Origin: Candidatus Obscuribacterales bacterium
GTDB taxonomy: Bacteria > Cyanobacteriota > Vampirovibrionia > Obscuribacterales > Obscuribacteraceae
Direction of reading: 5' to 3'
NCBI GenBank assembly: GCA_020050835.1
Contig: JAGVKB010000120.1
Span: 1-64,000, forward strand
Length of the DNA stretch: 64,000 nucleotides
Of the stretch, positions 25,147 through 34,304 are shown in pieces. Below the pieces are notes generated by a model. It was not told where the DNA came from. It searched no databases and saw nothing but the letters and a program-made list of their open reading frames with translations. The first letter of the stretch is position 1, and each line of letters starts with the position of its first letter. A program made the position numbers and the translations under genes.

Positions 25147-28100
25147 GTGACTAAAGGCAAGCTTGGTACGAGAATCTTTATTGCAACTGCCGCTACGGTG
25201 TTTTGCTCGGGGTTGGCAGCTTTCGGAATTTTGCCCGGCACCTTCCCGGCACAAGCAGAGTCGGCCCAAGCGGTTGATCTCAACAACGCCGGCGTTCAAG
25301 CGCTGAATAAAGGCAACTTTCAACTGGCGATTCAGAACCTGGAAAAGGCTGTGAAAGCCGATCCCGGATATACACTGGCGCGCCAGAATCTAGCGATTGC
25401 ATACAACAACTATGGACTGCAGCTGCAAAACAACCCGAAGGAAGCGATCAAACAGTTTCACAAGGCGCTCTTCTACGATCCCACCAACAGCACAACCGGA
25501 GCCAACCTCGACGGCATCATCCGCTACATGGGAAAGGATCCCAACTCTTTCAAGGATCGGATAGCCCTTGCCAACGAAGCCAGAAACGCATCACCTAATG
25601 ACTTCATAGGCGCCACCATCGAATACAAAGCAGCGCTGAAAATCAAAGACGACGGCAAGACACACTCCAGCCTGGGTGATGTTTATCGCGTGATGGAGAT
25701 GACCGATCCGGCGATCGAAGAATATAAAGCAGCCACCAGGACGGCGGATTCAGCAGAGATCGAAGTAAAGCTCGGGCAGGCGTACCAGGCCAAGAAGGAT
25801 CTACCAAATGCAATCGGTTCTTACAACCGCGCTATTCAATTCAAATCTGACGACCAGGATGTGCTTGACGCTCTGAAAGCGGGCTGGGATGAAGCTTTAA
25901 AAGAAGAGCCGCTCGCCCCCGAAAACCACCTTGGATTGGGCCAGGCCCTGCAGTATATGGGTGATTTCGAACAGGCCAGGGCTGAGTATCAGCAAACCAT
26001 CCGTTTGGACAAAAGCGGCAAGGTAGCACCGATCGCTCAGCGGCTTTTGGCGGACCTCGAAGTGGCGAAGAGAACAGCCGCAATCAAACGGCACATCAAC
26101 TCTGGTGTGGACCTGCAAACCAAAGGCTTGTTCGACCAGGCGATCGCCGAATACAACAAGGCGCTCGAGGCCGATCCCAAGAATGCCGTCGCCTGGGTGG
26201 ACATTGGCAGCGCCTATCAGCAAAAGAAGTCCTACGACGAAGCGATTGACGCGTACAAGAGAGCTCTCGCGCTCGATCCTAAGAATGCCACTGCGACGCA
26301 GGGAATCAAGGCGGCTCAGGACGCTAAACAGGACAAGCTGGTCGACGATCTGACAAAGTCGGCTGCCGACCTGTTTAAGATCGGCAAGTATGACGATGCG
26401 ATCGCAAAGTATCAGGAAGTGCTGAAGCAGAATCCGACCGATCCTGCCGTTCACTTCAATATCGGTGCCACTTATCAGGCCAAAAGAGATCTTGATGCGG
26501 CGATCACGCAGTACCGACAAGCAATTAACTTAGATCCAAAGAACGACGACTACAAGAAAGCCTTGCAAGCGGCTTATCAACAGAAGGCAGATCCGGTCGT
26601 CGCACAGGCAGTGCAAAAGTACAACGCAAAGGATTACGCCTCCGCGATCGATCTTTACTTGCAAGCGATCACCTTTCTACCCAAAAACGCCGGTCTCTGG
26701 TACAACCTGGCCAGCGCGTATTACGCCAGAGAGCAGTACGACAAAGCACGTGATTCTTACAAGAAAGCGCTGGATCTGGATCCCAAAGGTCAGTCCGACG
26801 ATCTTTACCTGATGTCGGTGATCGATGAGCACTACGACCGCGGTCAGGCTGCTCTTGACGGCTACCAGGCATATCTCGCCGCCTCTCCAAACGGGCAGTT
26901 CTCACCGCGCGCCAAAGAGCGAATCAAAGCTCTCAACACCAACATCAAAGACACGATCAAGATCAAGTCCGAAACGGAGATCGCCCAGATCAAAGAGGCC
27001 GAAGACTCCTACCGCAAAGCGATCGATCTGCAGAAGCTACAAAAGTACGACGAGGCGGTCGCTCTCTATCAGAAGGCGATCAACCTGCAACCGAAGAATC
27101 CTGATTATGTCTACGCCCTGGGTACGCTGTTCCAGGACAAGAAGGAGATCGACATCGCGATCAATTGGTATAAGCAAGCGATGGAGCTCGATCCCAAGAA
27201 CAAAGATTATCCCAAGGTGTTGCAGCAGGCATATGTTTTAAAAGCTGGACCGATTGCGGCAGAAGCGATCAAGAAGCAAACTTCCGGAGACGTAGCGGGA
27301 GCGATTGCACTTTATCAACAAGCGATCGATATTCTGCCCAATGACTCAGGGCTCTGGACCAACATGGGAACAGCGCTTCAGCAATCAGACGCATTTGCCG
27401 ACGCTCGCCAAGCTTATGAGAAGGGTTACAACATCGATCAAAAGGCCGCCGTCGGTAATCTTTTCTTGATGGCGGCGATCGACGAAAACTTCCGACAGGG
27501 ACAAAAGGCGCTCCAAGAGTACACGAAGTATTTGCAAGCAGCTCCCACCGGGCAATACGCGGCCGACGCAAAGACGCGTGTCGCCGCTCTGTCGAAGAAT
27601 CCCAACGACACCAAAGCGCTGGCAACCTCGGGCGAAATCAAGTCCGGAAGAGAAGCGGCAGAAGCTTACGATCAAGCCGTGAAACTCCAGCAGTCCCAAA
27701 AGTATGACGAAGCAATTCCGCTCTACGAAAAGGCCTCCGGCTTGATTCCCAAAGAAGCCAGCTATCCTTACGCGTTGGGCACCGTGTACCAGGCTAAGGG
27801 CGACTACGACAACGCGATTGCCGCGTATCAAAGGGCGATTTCGCTTGATCCTAAGAACAAGGATTATCCAAAGCTGCTCACTCAGTGCCAGGAGCTGAAA
27901 GCGGCCCCGCTCATGGACAAGGCTGTTAAGCTGCATACCGGCGGCGATATCGCCGGTGCTATTCCGCTGTACGAGCAGGGTCTGTCCATTTTCCCGAACA
28001 ATCCACGCGGCTGGACTAACCTCGCGTCGGCTTATCAAGCCACGGATAACTTCGCCAAAGCCCGTGAGGTCTATCAAAAAGCCCTCGATATGGACCCCAA

Positions 28101-29586
28101 AGGCGAGTCGGAAAACTGGTACTACATAGCCGCTCTCGATGAAAACTTCGGTCAGGGAGCCAAGGCGCTTCAGGAGTATCAGAAGTACATTTCAATCGGC
28201 GGGCAGCGACAATATGCCGCCCTTGCCCAGCAGCGCATCAAGGCTCTCGTGGTTAATCCAGGCAATGTGCAAAAGCTTGAGACGCAGGCCGACATCAAGA
28301 AAGCGCAAAGCGCATCGCAAGCCTATGACGCTGCCGTCAAATTACAGCATGAAAGTAAGTTTGACGAGGCGATACCGCAGTATATGCAAGCGATTCAAAT
28401 CGCCCCGAACAATGCTTCATATGCTTACGCACTGGGCACTTGCTACCAGGCTAAAGGTGATTTTGATAGCGCTATGCAGTGGTACAAGAAAGCCTCTGCA
28501 CTAGATCCGAAGAACAAGGACTATCAGAAGCTTTTGACTGATGCGACGGTATTGAAAGCCAGACCGATCTTGGATGAAGCCGTTAAGAAGCATGCTGCCG
28601 GCGACTATGCCGGAGCAGTTCAACTTTATTTGCAAGGTTTACAAATCATTCCAAATGATGCCCACAGCTGGACTAATATTGCCGGCGCCTATCAGGCGAT
28701 GGATGATTACACTCATGCCCGCGATGCGTTCCAGAAAGGGGTCACGCTCGATCCGAAGAACGAAGCAGAGAACTGGTACTTCATCGCCGCAATCGACGAG
28801 AATTTCGGTCAGGGTCCAAAAGCGCTCCAAGAGTATCAGAAGTACGTCCAAGCCTTGCCGAAAGGCAGCTACGTGGCCCTCGCTCAACAACGGATCGCCG
28901 CGCTGACGGCCAATCCGGCTGCTGTCCAGAAGATAGTCACTCAGGCCGAGCAGAAGAAGAGTTCGGAAGCCGACACCGCTTTCCAAGCAGCTATTCAGCT
29001 CCAGCAAGAGAACAAGTTCGATGAAGCGATTGAATCGTACAAGAAAGCGATCGCCGTCGCTCCCAACAACTTCAATTACTGGTACAGCATGGGAACCGCT
29101 TATCAAGCCAAGAACGACATCGACAACGCAATTAGCGCTTACACCAAGGCCTCGGCTTTGAATCCCAAGGAGCCTACTTACAAGCAATACATCAAACAAC
29201 TAAAACAGGCCAAAGCCGCGCCGCTCGTCGAGTCAGCCATCAAGAAGCAGACTACCAAGGACGACAAGGGCAATTACGATCTGCCCGGTGCGATTGTTGA
29301 TTACGAAGCAGCACTTAGAATCGATGATGATGCCGGAACCCATGCCAATCTCGGCACTGCCTATCAGGCAACGAATAACCTGCCGAAGGCGCTTGCCGAG
29401 TACAAAAAGGCGATTCAGCTTGATGCCAAACAATGTGATGCCTACTATTACTTAGGCACTACCTACCAGGCGATGAAGCAGAATGCGCTGGCGATCGCGG
29501 AGTACAAGCATTACCTGCAATGCGCCCCATCCGGGCCGAACGCCGCCGATTCCAAAGTACAAATCAAAGCGCTCGGCGGGAAGTAA
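25147..29586 (+). CDS. Giant exported TPR protein with about 218-residue super-repeats
   Basis: 1479 residues, GTG start with AGGGG 6 bp upstream. Signal peptide 1-37 (cleavage after AQA). The whole mature chain is TPR-like helices (YNNYGLQLQNNPKEAIKQF type). From about residue 399 a higher-order unit of about 218 residues repeats four times and starts a fifth. Each copy has a KYDEAIPLY-type TPR, YALGTxYQAKGD, SLDPKNKDY, then AAPxxxxAVKxH, GDIAGAIPLY, WTNxAxAYQ, AIDENFGQGxKALQEY and a linker QRIKAL. No enzyme domain or membrane anchor follows. Probably a large periplasmic or surface scaffold. Partner unknown. The repeats could recombine. Confidence 0.92.
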   Translation: MTKGKLGTRIFIATAATVFCSGLAAFGILPGTFPAQAESAQAVDLNNAGVQALNKGNFQLAIQNLEKAVKADPGYTLARQNLAIAYNNYGLQLQNNPKEAIKQFHKALFYDPTNSTTGANLDGIIRYMGKDPNSFKDRIALANEARNASPNDFIGATIEYKAALKIKDDGKTHSSLGDVYRVMEMTDPAIEEYKAATRTADSAEIEVKLGQAYQAKKDLPNAIGSYNRAIQFKSDDQDVLDALKAGWDEALKEEPLAPENHLGLGQALQYMGDFEQARAEYQQTIRLDKSGKVAPIAQRLLADLEVAKRTAAIKRHINSGVDLQTKGLFDQAIAEYNKALEADPKNAVAWVDIGSAYQQKKSYDEAIDAYKRALALDPKNATATQGIKAAQDAKQDKLVDDLTKSAADLFKIGKYDDAIAKYQEVLKQNPTDPAVHFNIGATYQAKRDLDAAITQYRQAINLDPKNDDYKKALQAAYQQKADPVVAQAVQKYNAKDYASAIDLYLQAITFLPKNAGLWYNLASAYYAREQYDKARDSYKKALDLDPKGQSDDLYLMSVIDEHYDRGQAALDGYQAYLAASPNGQFSPRAKERIKALNTNIKDTIKIKSETEIAQIKEAEDSYRKAIDLQKLQKYDEAVALYQKAINLQPKNPDYVYALGTLFQDKKEIDIAINWYKQAMELDPKNKDYPKVLQQAYVLKAGPIAAEAIKKQTSGDVAGAIALYQQAIDILPNDSGLWTNMGTALQQSDAFADARQAYEKGYNIDQKAAVGNLFLMAAIDENFRQGQKALQEYTKYLQAAPTGQYAADAKTRVAALSKNPNDTKALATSGEIKSGREAAEAYDQAVKLQQSQKYDEAIPLYEKASGLIPKEASYPYALGTVYQAKGDYDNAIAAYQRAISLDPKNKDYPKLLTQCQELKAAPLMDKAVKLHTGGDIAGAIPLYEQGLSIFPNNPRGWTNLASAYQATDNFAKAREVYQKALDMDPKGESENWYYIAALDENFGQGAKALQEYQKYISIGGQRQYAALAQQRIKALVVNPGNVQKLETQADIKKAQSASQAYDAAVKLQHESKFDEAIPQYMQAIQIAPNNASYAYALGTCYQAKGDFDSAMQWYKKASALDPKNKDYQKLLTDATVLKARPILDEAVKKHAAGDYAGAVQLYLQGLQIIPNDAHSWTNIAGAYQAMDDYTHARDAFQKGVTLDPKNEAENWYFIAAIDENFGQGPKALQEYQKYVQALPKGSYVALAQQRIAALTANPAAVQKIVTQAEQKKSSEADTAFQAAIQLQQENKFDEAIESYKKAIAVAPNNFNYWYSMGTAYQAKNDIDNAISAYTKASALNPKEPTYKQYIKQLKQAKAAPLVESAIKKQTTKDDKGNYDLPGAIVDYEAALRIDDDAGTHANLGTAYQATNNLPKALAEYKKAIQLDAKQCDAYYYLGTTYQAMKQNALAIAEYKHYLQCAPSGPNAADSKVQIKALGGK
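26341..29330 (+). repeat. Super-repeat array inside the TPR gene, period about 657 bp
   Basis: Unit starts near 26341, 26998, 27658, 28312 and 28970; the last is partial. Each unit encodes about 218 residues containing several TPRs and the marker A-I-D-E-N-F-G-Q-G. Copies starting at 27658 and 28312 are the most alike, the first is the most diverged. This is nested duplication above the level of the 34-residue TPR. Confidence 0.85.
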
Positions 29587-29899
29587 CTGTCGTGCAGATA
29601 CCTATAAACGCTCGGCGTAAACCCAGCGCAGCTGGCCCGTCGGCTGCGCCGCCTCGTGGAATCCATTGCAGATGCAGGCGTTCAGGTAAACCTTGCGTAA
29701 ACCCGCAAATCCGCAAGAGGCGCATTGACTACGTATTATTCCCATATCGCTTCCACGATTTTGCCACCATTGCTGGCTAAATTACACTCAACGCACGGGT
29801 TGAATTCAACTAATTGTCAAAACCTCAAAACGCATCGGACGGCGCACCACTGCTGGTCGTCCGGGCAGGTACCTTCACTGGCCTACAGGACGACCAAAT
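29587..29899. other. 313-bp intergenic region
   Basis: Between the long TPR gene and the LRR gene. The only structure seen is a hairpin GCGCAGC/GCTGCGC (29626-29649) about 40 bp after the TPR stop, without a T run; it may be a weak terminator. No gene, no clear promoter. Confidence 0.4.
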
Positions 29900-30811
29900 A
29901 TGGCTGTAAACTCCCAAGGAATCCCACCCATTCTGCCTGCGGGCGAAGACTTCAGAAGAACACGCGAATGGTTGAACGAACAAACTAGTCCACTCGAGCT
30001 CCGCCTGTGCGGAAAGGATGTGACCGATCAAGACCTGATCGAGCTGCTCCAATCCGCAAACCTTCAATATGTAGATATCGCCCGCACCAACATTACCGAT
30101 GTCGGGCTCGGTCATCTCAAAGTGCTCAACAATTTGCGCGAGCTGAGGATTAGCGAAACCAAGATTTCAGACGCGGGGCTCAAGTCATTCGAAGGTTGGA
30201 CACGGCTGCACCGGCTCGATCTCACCAATACGGCAATCACGGAAACCGGTCTCGATCACCTGAAAAATCTCCCGGTTCTCAAAGAGCTGAAGATCGGCGG
30301 CACGCGCATCACGGACGGTGCGCTGGAAAAGCTCGCCGGAATGAAACAGCTGCAAGATCTCAGCCTCTTCAATACAGCTGTAAGCGATACGAAGCTGGAG
30401 CTATTGTGCCAGCTGCCAAACCTGAGATGCTTGAATCTGGGAGCAACGAAAATAACTGATTCGGGGCTTGCGAAGTTGAAGCAATTCATCTGTCTCGAAG
30501 AGCTGTTTCTCGCCAAGACTAAAGTCACAGACCAGGGATTGCGGTGGTTGGCCGGACTGACCGAGCTGCGCACGCTAGCGCTCTGGGATACAGAGATAAC
30601 TGATGCGGGACTACCGCACCTGAAAGCGCTGATGCATCTACAAACGCTGTACTTACAGGGGACACAAGTCTCCGACGCCGGTCTTGATTGCTTTAGCGCC
30701 TTTCCCGAACTCGAGACATTGTTGCTCGACCGCACCCGAGTAACACCAGAAGGACTTTCACGCCTTCAATTGATGCGCCGCTTGACCGACATCGGGAAAT
30801 CAGGACAGTAG
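29900..30811 (+). CDS. Leucine-rich-repeat protein
   Basis: 303 residues. From about 40 to 295 there are roughly ten 24-residue LRRs of the cysteine-containing/ribonuclease-inhibitor-like type with the pattern TKISDAGLKxLxxLxxLxxLxLxxT (for example DVGLGHLKVLNNLRELRI, TKVTDQGLRWLAGLTELRTL). No signal peptide, membrane segment or catalytic domain, so it is a cytoplasmic binding protein, or exported by a non-Sec route. LRRs of this style are common in Planctomycetes and in large bacterial genomes. No strong ribosome site. The target is unknown. Confidence 0.85.
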   Translation: MAVNSQGIPPILPAGEDFRRTREWLNEQTSPLELRLCGKDVTDQDLIELLQSANLQYVDIARTNITDVGLGHLKVLNNLRELRISETKISDAGLKSFEGWTRLHRLDLTNTAITETGLDHLKNLPVLKELKIGGTRITDGALEKLAGMKQLQDLSLFNTAVSDTKLELLCQLPNLRCLNLGATKITDSGLAKLKQFICLEELFLAKTKVTDQGLRWLAGLTELRTLALWDTEITDAGLPHLKALMHLQTLYLQGTQVSDAGLDCFSAFPELETLLLDRTRVTPEGLSRLQLMRRLTDIGKSGQ

Positions 30812-30825
30812 GACGCGAAGGGAAA

Positions 30826-31128
30826 CTACGCTACCTCGGAATTGAACTCTCTCAGGACTTCTTCAATCAGCCCTTCCCTGAGGGCCGTGGTTAGATCTGC
30901 ACAATAGTACACTGCTGCTGCAACATTGGTGGCACTTTCCGGTTTCCCGAGCGGAAATCGATCGTGTCTTTCCAGGGTTGCTCGTACCGATTCGGACTCA
31001 TCTATTTCGAGCAATTCGTATTCGCTGTCAGTACACGTTAGTATCGCGTAAATGCCAGGCTCATGGAGGATCTCCTTTGCCTGGGTAAATGGACCCTCGA
31101 ACTCCCAACTGCCAATTAAAACCGTCAT
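30826..31128 (-). CDS. Small conserved protein, faint GIY-YIG-like pattern
   Basis: 100 residues with a good AGGA ribosome site 8 bp before the ATG. The pattern EPGIYAILTC...YELLEIDESESVRATLERHDR resembles the first strands and helix of GIY-YIG domains (GVYxI ... YVGxSxxxxxRxxxH), but the key tyrosine and glycine of the second motif are replaced, so nuclease activity is doubtful. Small conserved proteins beginning MTVLIGSWEFEGPF are, from memory, present in other bacteria without a known role. Convergent with the LRR gene, 15 bp between stops. Confidence 0.7.
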   Translation of the reverse strand: MTVLIGSWEFEGPFTQAKEILHEPGIYAILTCTDSEYELLEIDESESVRATLERHDRFPLGKPESATNVAAAVYYCADLTTALREGLIEEVLREFNSEVA

Positions 31129-31294
31129 CTCAAATCCTCGCGCAAAGTCGTAGTAGCTGAGCGCCTAAATGCTCGCAAGGAATCGTTTAAGAAGCGGTTA
31201 AGTTCCGTCACCGGAAAGCAGCCAGACACGATAGCCGGCTGATAAGACAGTCCCAATTTTAACTTCGGCTACGTACATTCCCCAATGACATCTC

Positions 31295-33754
31295 GTGTTA
31301 ATCAGCACAAAATTAATTAGCAAAGGTGATTCTCGACATTGCTGTCCGCGGGAAGATCGGGCTGGATCTGGACCCATTTTTATGGAGTCGGATCTAATTG
31401 TGGCCGAAAGACTTTCCAGAGAGAATCAAGAACCAAAGAGCGATCGCCCGGATCAATCTCTAGATGCTCTAAGAGTTCAGATCGAAGCTCATCGAAAGCA
31501 CGACCGAAGAGAATCGTGGTTGAGTCATGGCGTCGGCTGGTTGACATCATTAAACAGCCAAAGCGACGACTCGTTGAAGCAACTGGAGCGTTTGCGGCAA
31601 AAGGCCGATCAGCAGCTCAAGGCAGGCGACACCGAGTCCTTGAAAGCGACCAAACAATCGATAAACGCACAAGTAAAAGCGGACCGTGAAAGTCTGTCTT
31701 GGAAGGACGAAGTTACCCGCTACAGCGGGGGATTCGCAAAAGCAGCCGCCCTTTTTGCAAGAGGCCGAATCGGCGCTGCTGCCACCATCGGATTGCATGG
31801 GATCGATCAGGCGCGCTACGGCGACACCGCACTCGCCAATATTGCCGATTTAACGCTAGGCGGCACAAAGGGCGGAGCGATGAGATTTGTCTTCGACAAG
31901 GTCGGTCCTGCTCCCATCGGGCCGGCTGCGAAAGGAATAACCCTTGGCTTGGCCAACACCACCCTGGAAGTAGGACTGGCCAGGCACCAGTATTTAGACA
32001 AGAGCAGCGGGGCGTTAACGGTAAGCAGCTTTGGGCAGGGTCTGTTCCAATCAGCTCTGACTACTTTGGATCCCAAAGCTCGGGCAATCGACGGGGCGAT
32101 CTTCGTGGCCGGACACGGACTGTTCAAGGGCTTGAACAGCAGTACCGGCGGTGCCCTGGAACGCAGCAAAATGCTGAGCACGATGTTTACCGGCGGCACT
32201 TTCGGAGTATCGAGCGGGGCCGCCGGCGAACTGATGCGTCAACAGCAAGAAGGCGAGCGATTCGACCCGGCGAAGATAGTGGTGCGCGGTCTGCTGCAGG
32301 GTTCAGTCGACAGCCTGGCCGCCAGCTTCGGACATGGCATATCCGACCCTCACATTCGCAACCAAGCACGAAAGTGGTCGGACGAATGTTTGAATAATCT
32401 CCGCTCCAGCACAGAAAGGCTTCAGCGATCCGTTAGCAATGTGATCGAGTCAGCGTTTCCTGGTCCACGTCTTGGCTTAGCCGGCATCGGAGAATCAGCT
32501 GCAATTCCGGTTGAGCCGCTAGCACAATCAAGCAGTATTCACCGTGATTTCCGGGATAGACAGCACCAGAATACACCGGATACTAACTTAGCCAGCGATC
32601 GCCTGATGCTGATGAAGCAGCCCAACGCCACCGCCTCCCCGCTCGAATGGCTCGAATCAATGAAAACGGAGCTGATTCGCATTGACGACCGCGGAGCCAA
32701 AGAGAAAGTCGAGTCGATTCGCGACATGTGGAAACACCTGGAGAGGTTTGACCGCATGCCGGTGGACAGCATCCAACAGGCTCAACTAATGCTTGAAGTC
32801 GACCAGCTTTTCAACAATCAAATGAGGCAGATTAAGTGGGAAGCGAAAAGAAGGGAATCAATCGAAGTACCAGATGAGCAATTGGCAGAACACTGTGCGC
32901 CGCAAAAACTGGTAGCGCAAATAGTTCGCGACCGCTTAGCAAGAAGCTACGCCTGGGACACCTATTCAAAGGGACAGCTAGACCGCGTCAACACAGCGAA
33001 TGTACAGCAAGGGATACAAGTCCAAGCTGAGATTTCGAATGCTATATCGGAGATGCTCAGCAGCGGACTCCATCTTCAGCCGGGGGTAGTGGCTATCCTT
33101 TCGGCGAACGGGCACGGCAGAAAGCGCGCGATGGACTGGAGCGGAGTACCTGTGCCGGCATCGTCGGCAGCAGACAAAGCCGGCTGCGATTATCTCTTAA
33201 TGCACAGGCTTACTGGCGAGCTGATTCCCTTTGATACCACCTTGAAGGGCACCAACATGCGCAGCGGTGCGCTGATTGATAGCAGGTTGGTCAATCAGAG
33301 TTTGCAGTGGGTAGATAAGACCGTTCCGGCCGGTCGCGAGGACTGGATACTAGCCGCGCTGGACCAGAATGCCTGGGAGCGCCGGGTACTTGAGACGAGC
33401 AGGAAAGGCGCCGGCACAACCTGGACGAGGGCGCTCGAAAGCACGCGCGCCCAGCTCAAAGAGCAGCTGGCTACTATCGTTGCACACGCTGTTTCGCCGC
33501 ACTCGAGAATCGATGTATTCGGAGCGCAGGTTCCGTCCAACGATCCGACTTTGCCACCGAGCAGGCAGCTCTATGAGCTGTGGCGATTCAGAGCCGGATT
33601 GGAACAGGTCGTAGGGCTGCCGGAATGGAGCGACGGGCTCAAGGGCAGCATGGGCTACCTGTTAAAGACCCATGGCATTCATCAAGGTAGTTGGGGGTAC
33701 TGGGCGCTAGACAATGTGCCGTCCCCACCAAAGCGGAAAATTCCCAGATTTTAG
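31295..33754 (+). CDS. Large protein with a shared N-terminal domain and a unique C-terminus
   Basis: 819 residues from GTG 31295; ATG 31382 is an equally possible start. Residues about 55-355 are clearly homologous to the N-terminus of the 1328-residue protein 550 bp downstream: KADRESLSWKDEV, ADLTLGGTKGGAMR, GLANTTLEVGLAR, ARAIDGAIF, FTGGTFGVSSGAAGELMRQ. This domain is Gly/Ala-rich with several small-residue helices. The remaining 460 residues show no recognised domain. The last 170 (GCDYLLMHRLTGELIPFDTTLKG, WERRVLETSR, HGIHQGSWGYWALDN) look like a compact globular enzyme or toxin-like module. No signal peptide. Common head with variable tail is typical of polymorphic effector families, but delivery is not shown. 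Confidence 0.75.
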   Translation: MLISTKLISKGDSRHCCPREDRAGSGPIFMESDLIVAERLSRENQEPKSDRPDQSLDALRVQIEAHRKHDRRESWLSHGVGWLTSLNSQSDDSLKQLERLRQKADQQLKAGDTESLKATKQSINAQVKADRESLSWKDEVTRYSGGFAKAAALFARGRIGAAATIGLHGIDQARYGDTALANIADLTLGGTKGGAMRFVFDKVGPAPIGPAAKGITLGLANTTLEVGLARHQYLDKSSGALTVSSFGQGLFQSALTTLDPKARAIDGAIFVAGHGLFKGLNSSTGGALERSKMLSTMFTGGTFGVSSGAAGELMRQQQEGERFDPAKIVVRGLLQGSVDSLAASFGHGISDPHIRNQARKWSDECLNNLRSSTERLQRSVSNVIESAFPGPRLGLAGIGESAAIPVEPLAQSSSIHRDFRDRQHQNTPDTNLASDRLMLMKQPNATASPLEWLESMKTELIRIDDRGAKEKVESIRDMWKHLERFDRMPVDSIQQAQLMLEVDQLFNNQMRQIKWEAKRRESIEVPDEQLAEHCAPQKLVAQIVRDRLARSYAWDTYSKGQLDRVNTANVQQGIQVQAEISNAISEMLSSGLHLQPGVVAILSANGHGRKRAMDWSGVPVPASSAADKAGCDYLLMHRLTGELIPFDTTLKGTNMRSGALIDSRLVNQSLQWVDKTVPAGREDWILAALDQNAWERRVLETSRKGAGTTWTRALESTRAQLKEQLATIVAHAVSPHSRIDVFGAQVPSNDPTLPPSRQLYELWRFRAGLEQVVGLPEWSDGLKGSMGYLLKTHGIHQGSWGYWALDNVPSPPKRKIPRF

Positions 33755-33906
33755 GGTCGGCGACTTTACATAACGCAGTCCTCGACTTAGTTCCACAGAA
33801 CTTTCACGAACACTTATTAAGATCAGCCGACACAAACTGATTGCAGTTTATGGATGGTCCCGGGGGCTTTAACCGCCCGATTGCGTCGATAGTGAGGCTG
33901 CTGGCG

Positions 33907-34143
33907 ATGAATCACAGCGACAACCGAAGAGATCGAGCCACACCCAAACAGATCTCCAACGCCGAATTGGCGCTGTACGGAATTCTTGTTATGGTTACAG
34001 CCGTCTCCCAGGTTCTTCTGCATGGCAGCAAGAGTATCGCGGATACGCTTGCCTGGGTGATAGTCTTCGCATTCATTCTCGCTCTTTTGTTCTTCGGCTG
34101 GGCTAGAACGAAGACTGAGACGTCTAAGGAATCTGACAAATGA
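33907..34143 (+). CDS. Small two-helix membrane protein
   Basis: 78 residues starting at ATG 33907, which has TGAGG 9 bp upstream; the frame is open to TTG 33841. After a polar N-terminus (NHSDNRRDRATPKQ) there are two hydrophobic helices (ALYGILVMVTAVSQVLL and LAWVIVFAFILALLFFGW) and a charged tail. It lies between the two genes that share an N-terminal domain, with 152 bp before and 161 bp after. Unknown function; its position suggests a possible accessory role for those proteins, but this is weak. Confidence 0.55.
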   Translation: MNHSDNRRDRATPKQISNAELALYGILVMVTAVSQVLLHGSKSIADTLAWVIVFAFILALLFFGWARTKTETSKESDK

Positions 34144-34304
34144 CACCGGTACTCGCGTTGTTACATTGTCGCTAAAAAGTTGACGGCACTACGTATTCTC
34201 CTCAATGACATTGAGACCGGGCGCTGTCATGATACGGCCGCCTGGCCTTCGGGTTAAGGCAATTACCAGGTCTGGCTGAATCTGGGGGGTATGCCTTTGC
34301 GCAA

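Noticed and set aside
24798-25154. 118-codon open frame before the giant TPR gene
   Set aside because: It runs through a dispersed palindromic element and ends inside the TPR start; composition is not protein-like and no ribosome site fits.
29626-29649. Intrinsic terminator after the giant TPR gene
   Set aside because: The 7-bp stem has no T run; only noted as a hairpin in the intergenic entry.
33150-33270. PD-(D/E)xK-like nuclease motif in the tail of the 819-residue protein
   Set aside because: The D ... ELIPFDTTLK pattern is suggestive, but spacing and secondary structure cannot be judged by eye; not claimed.
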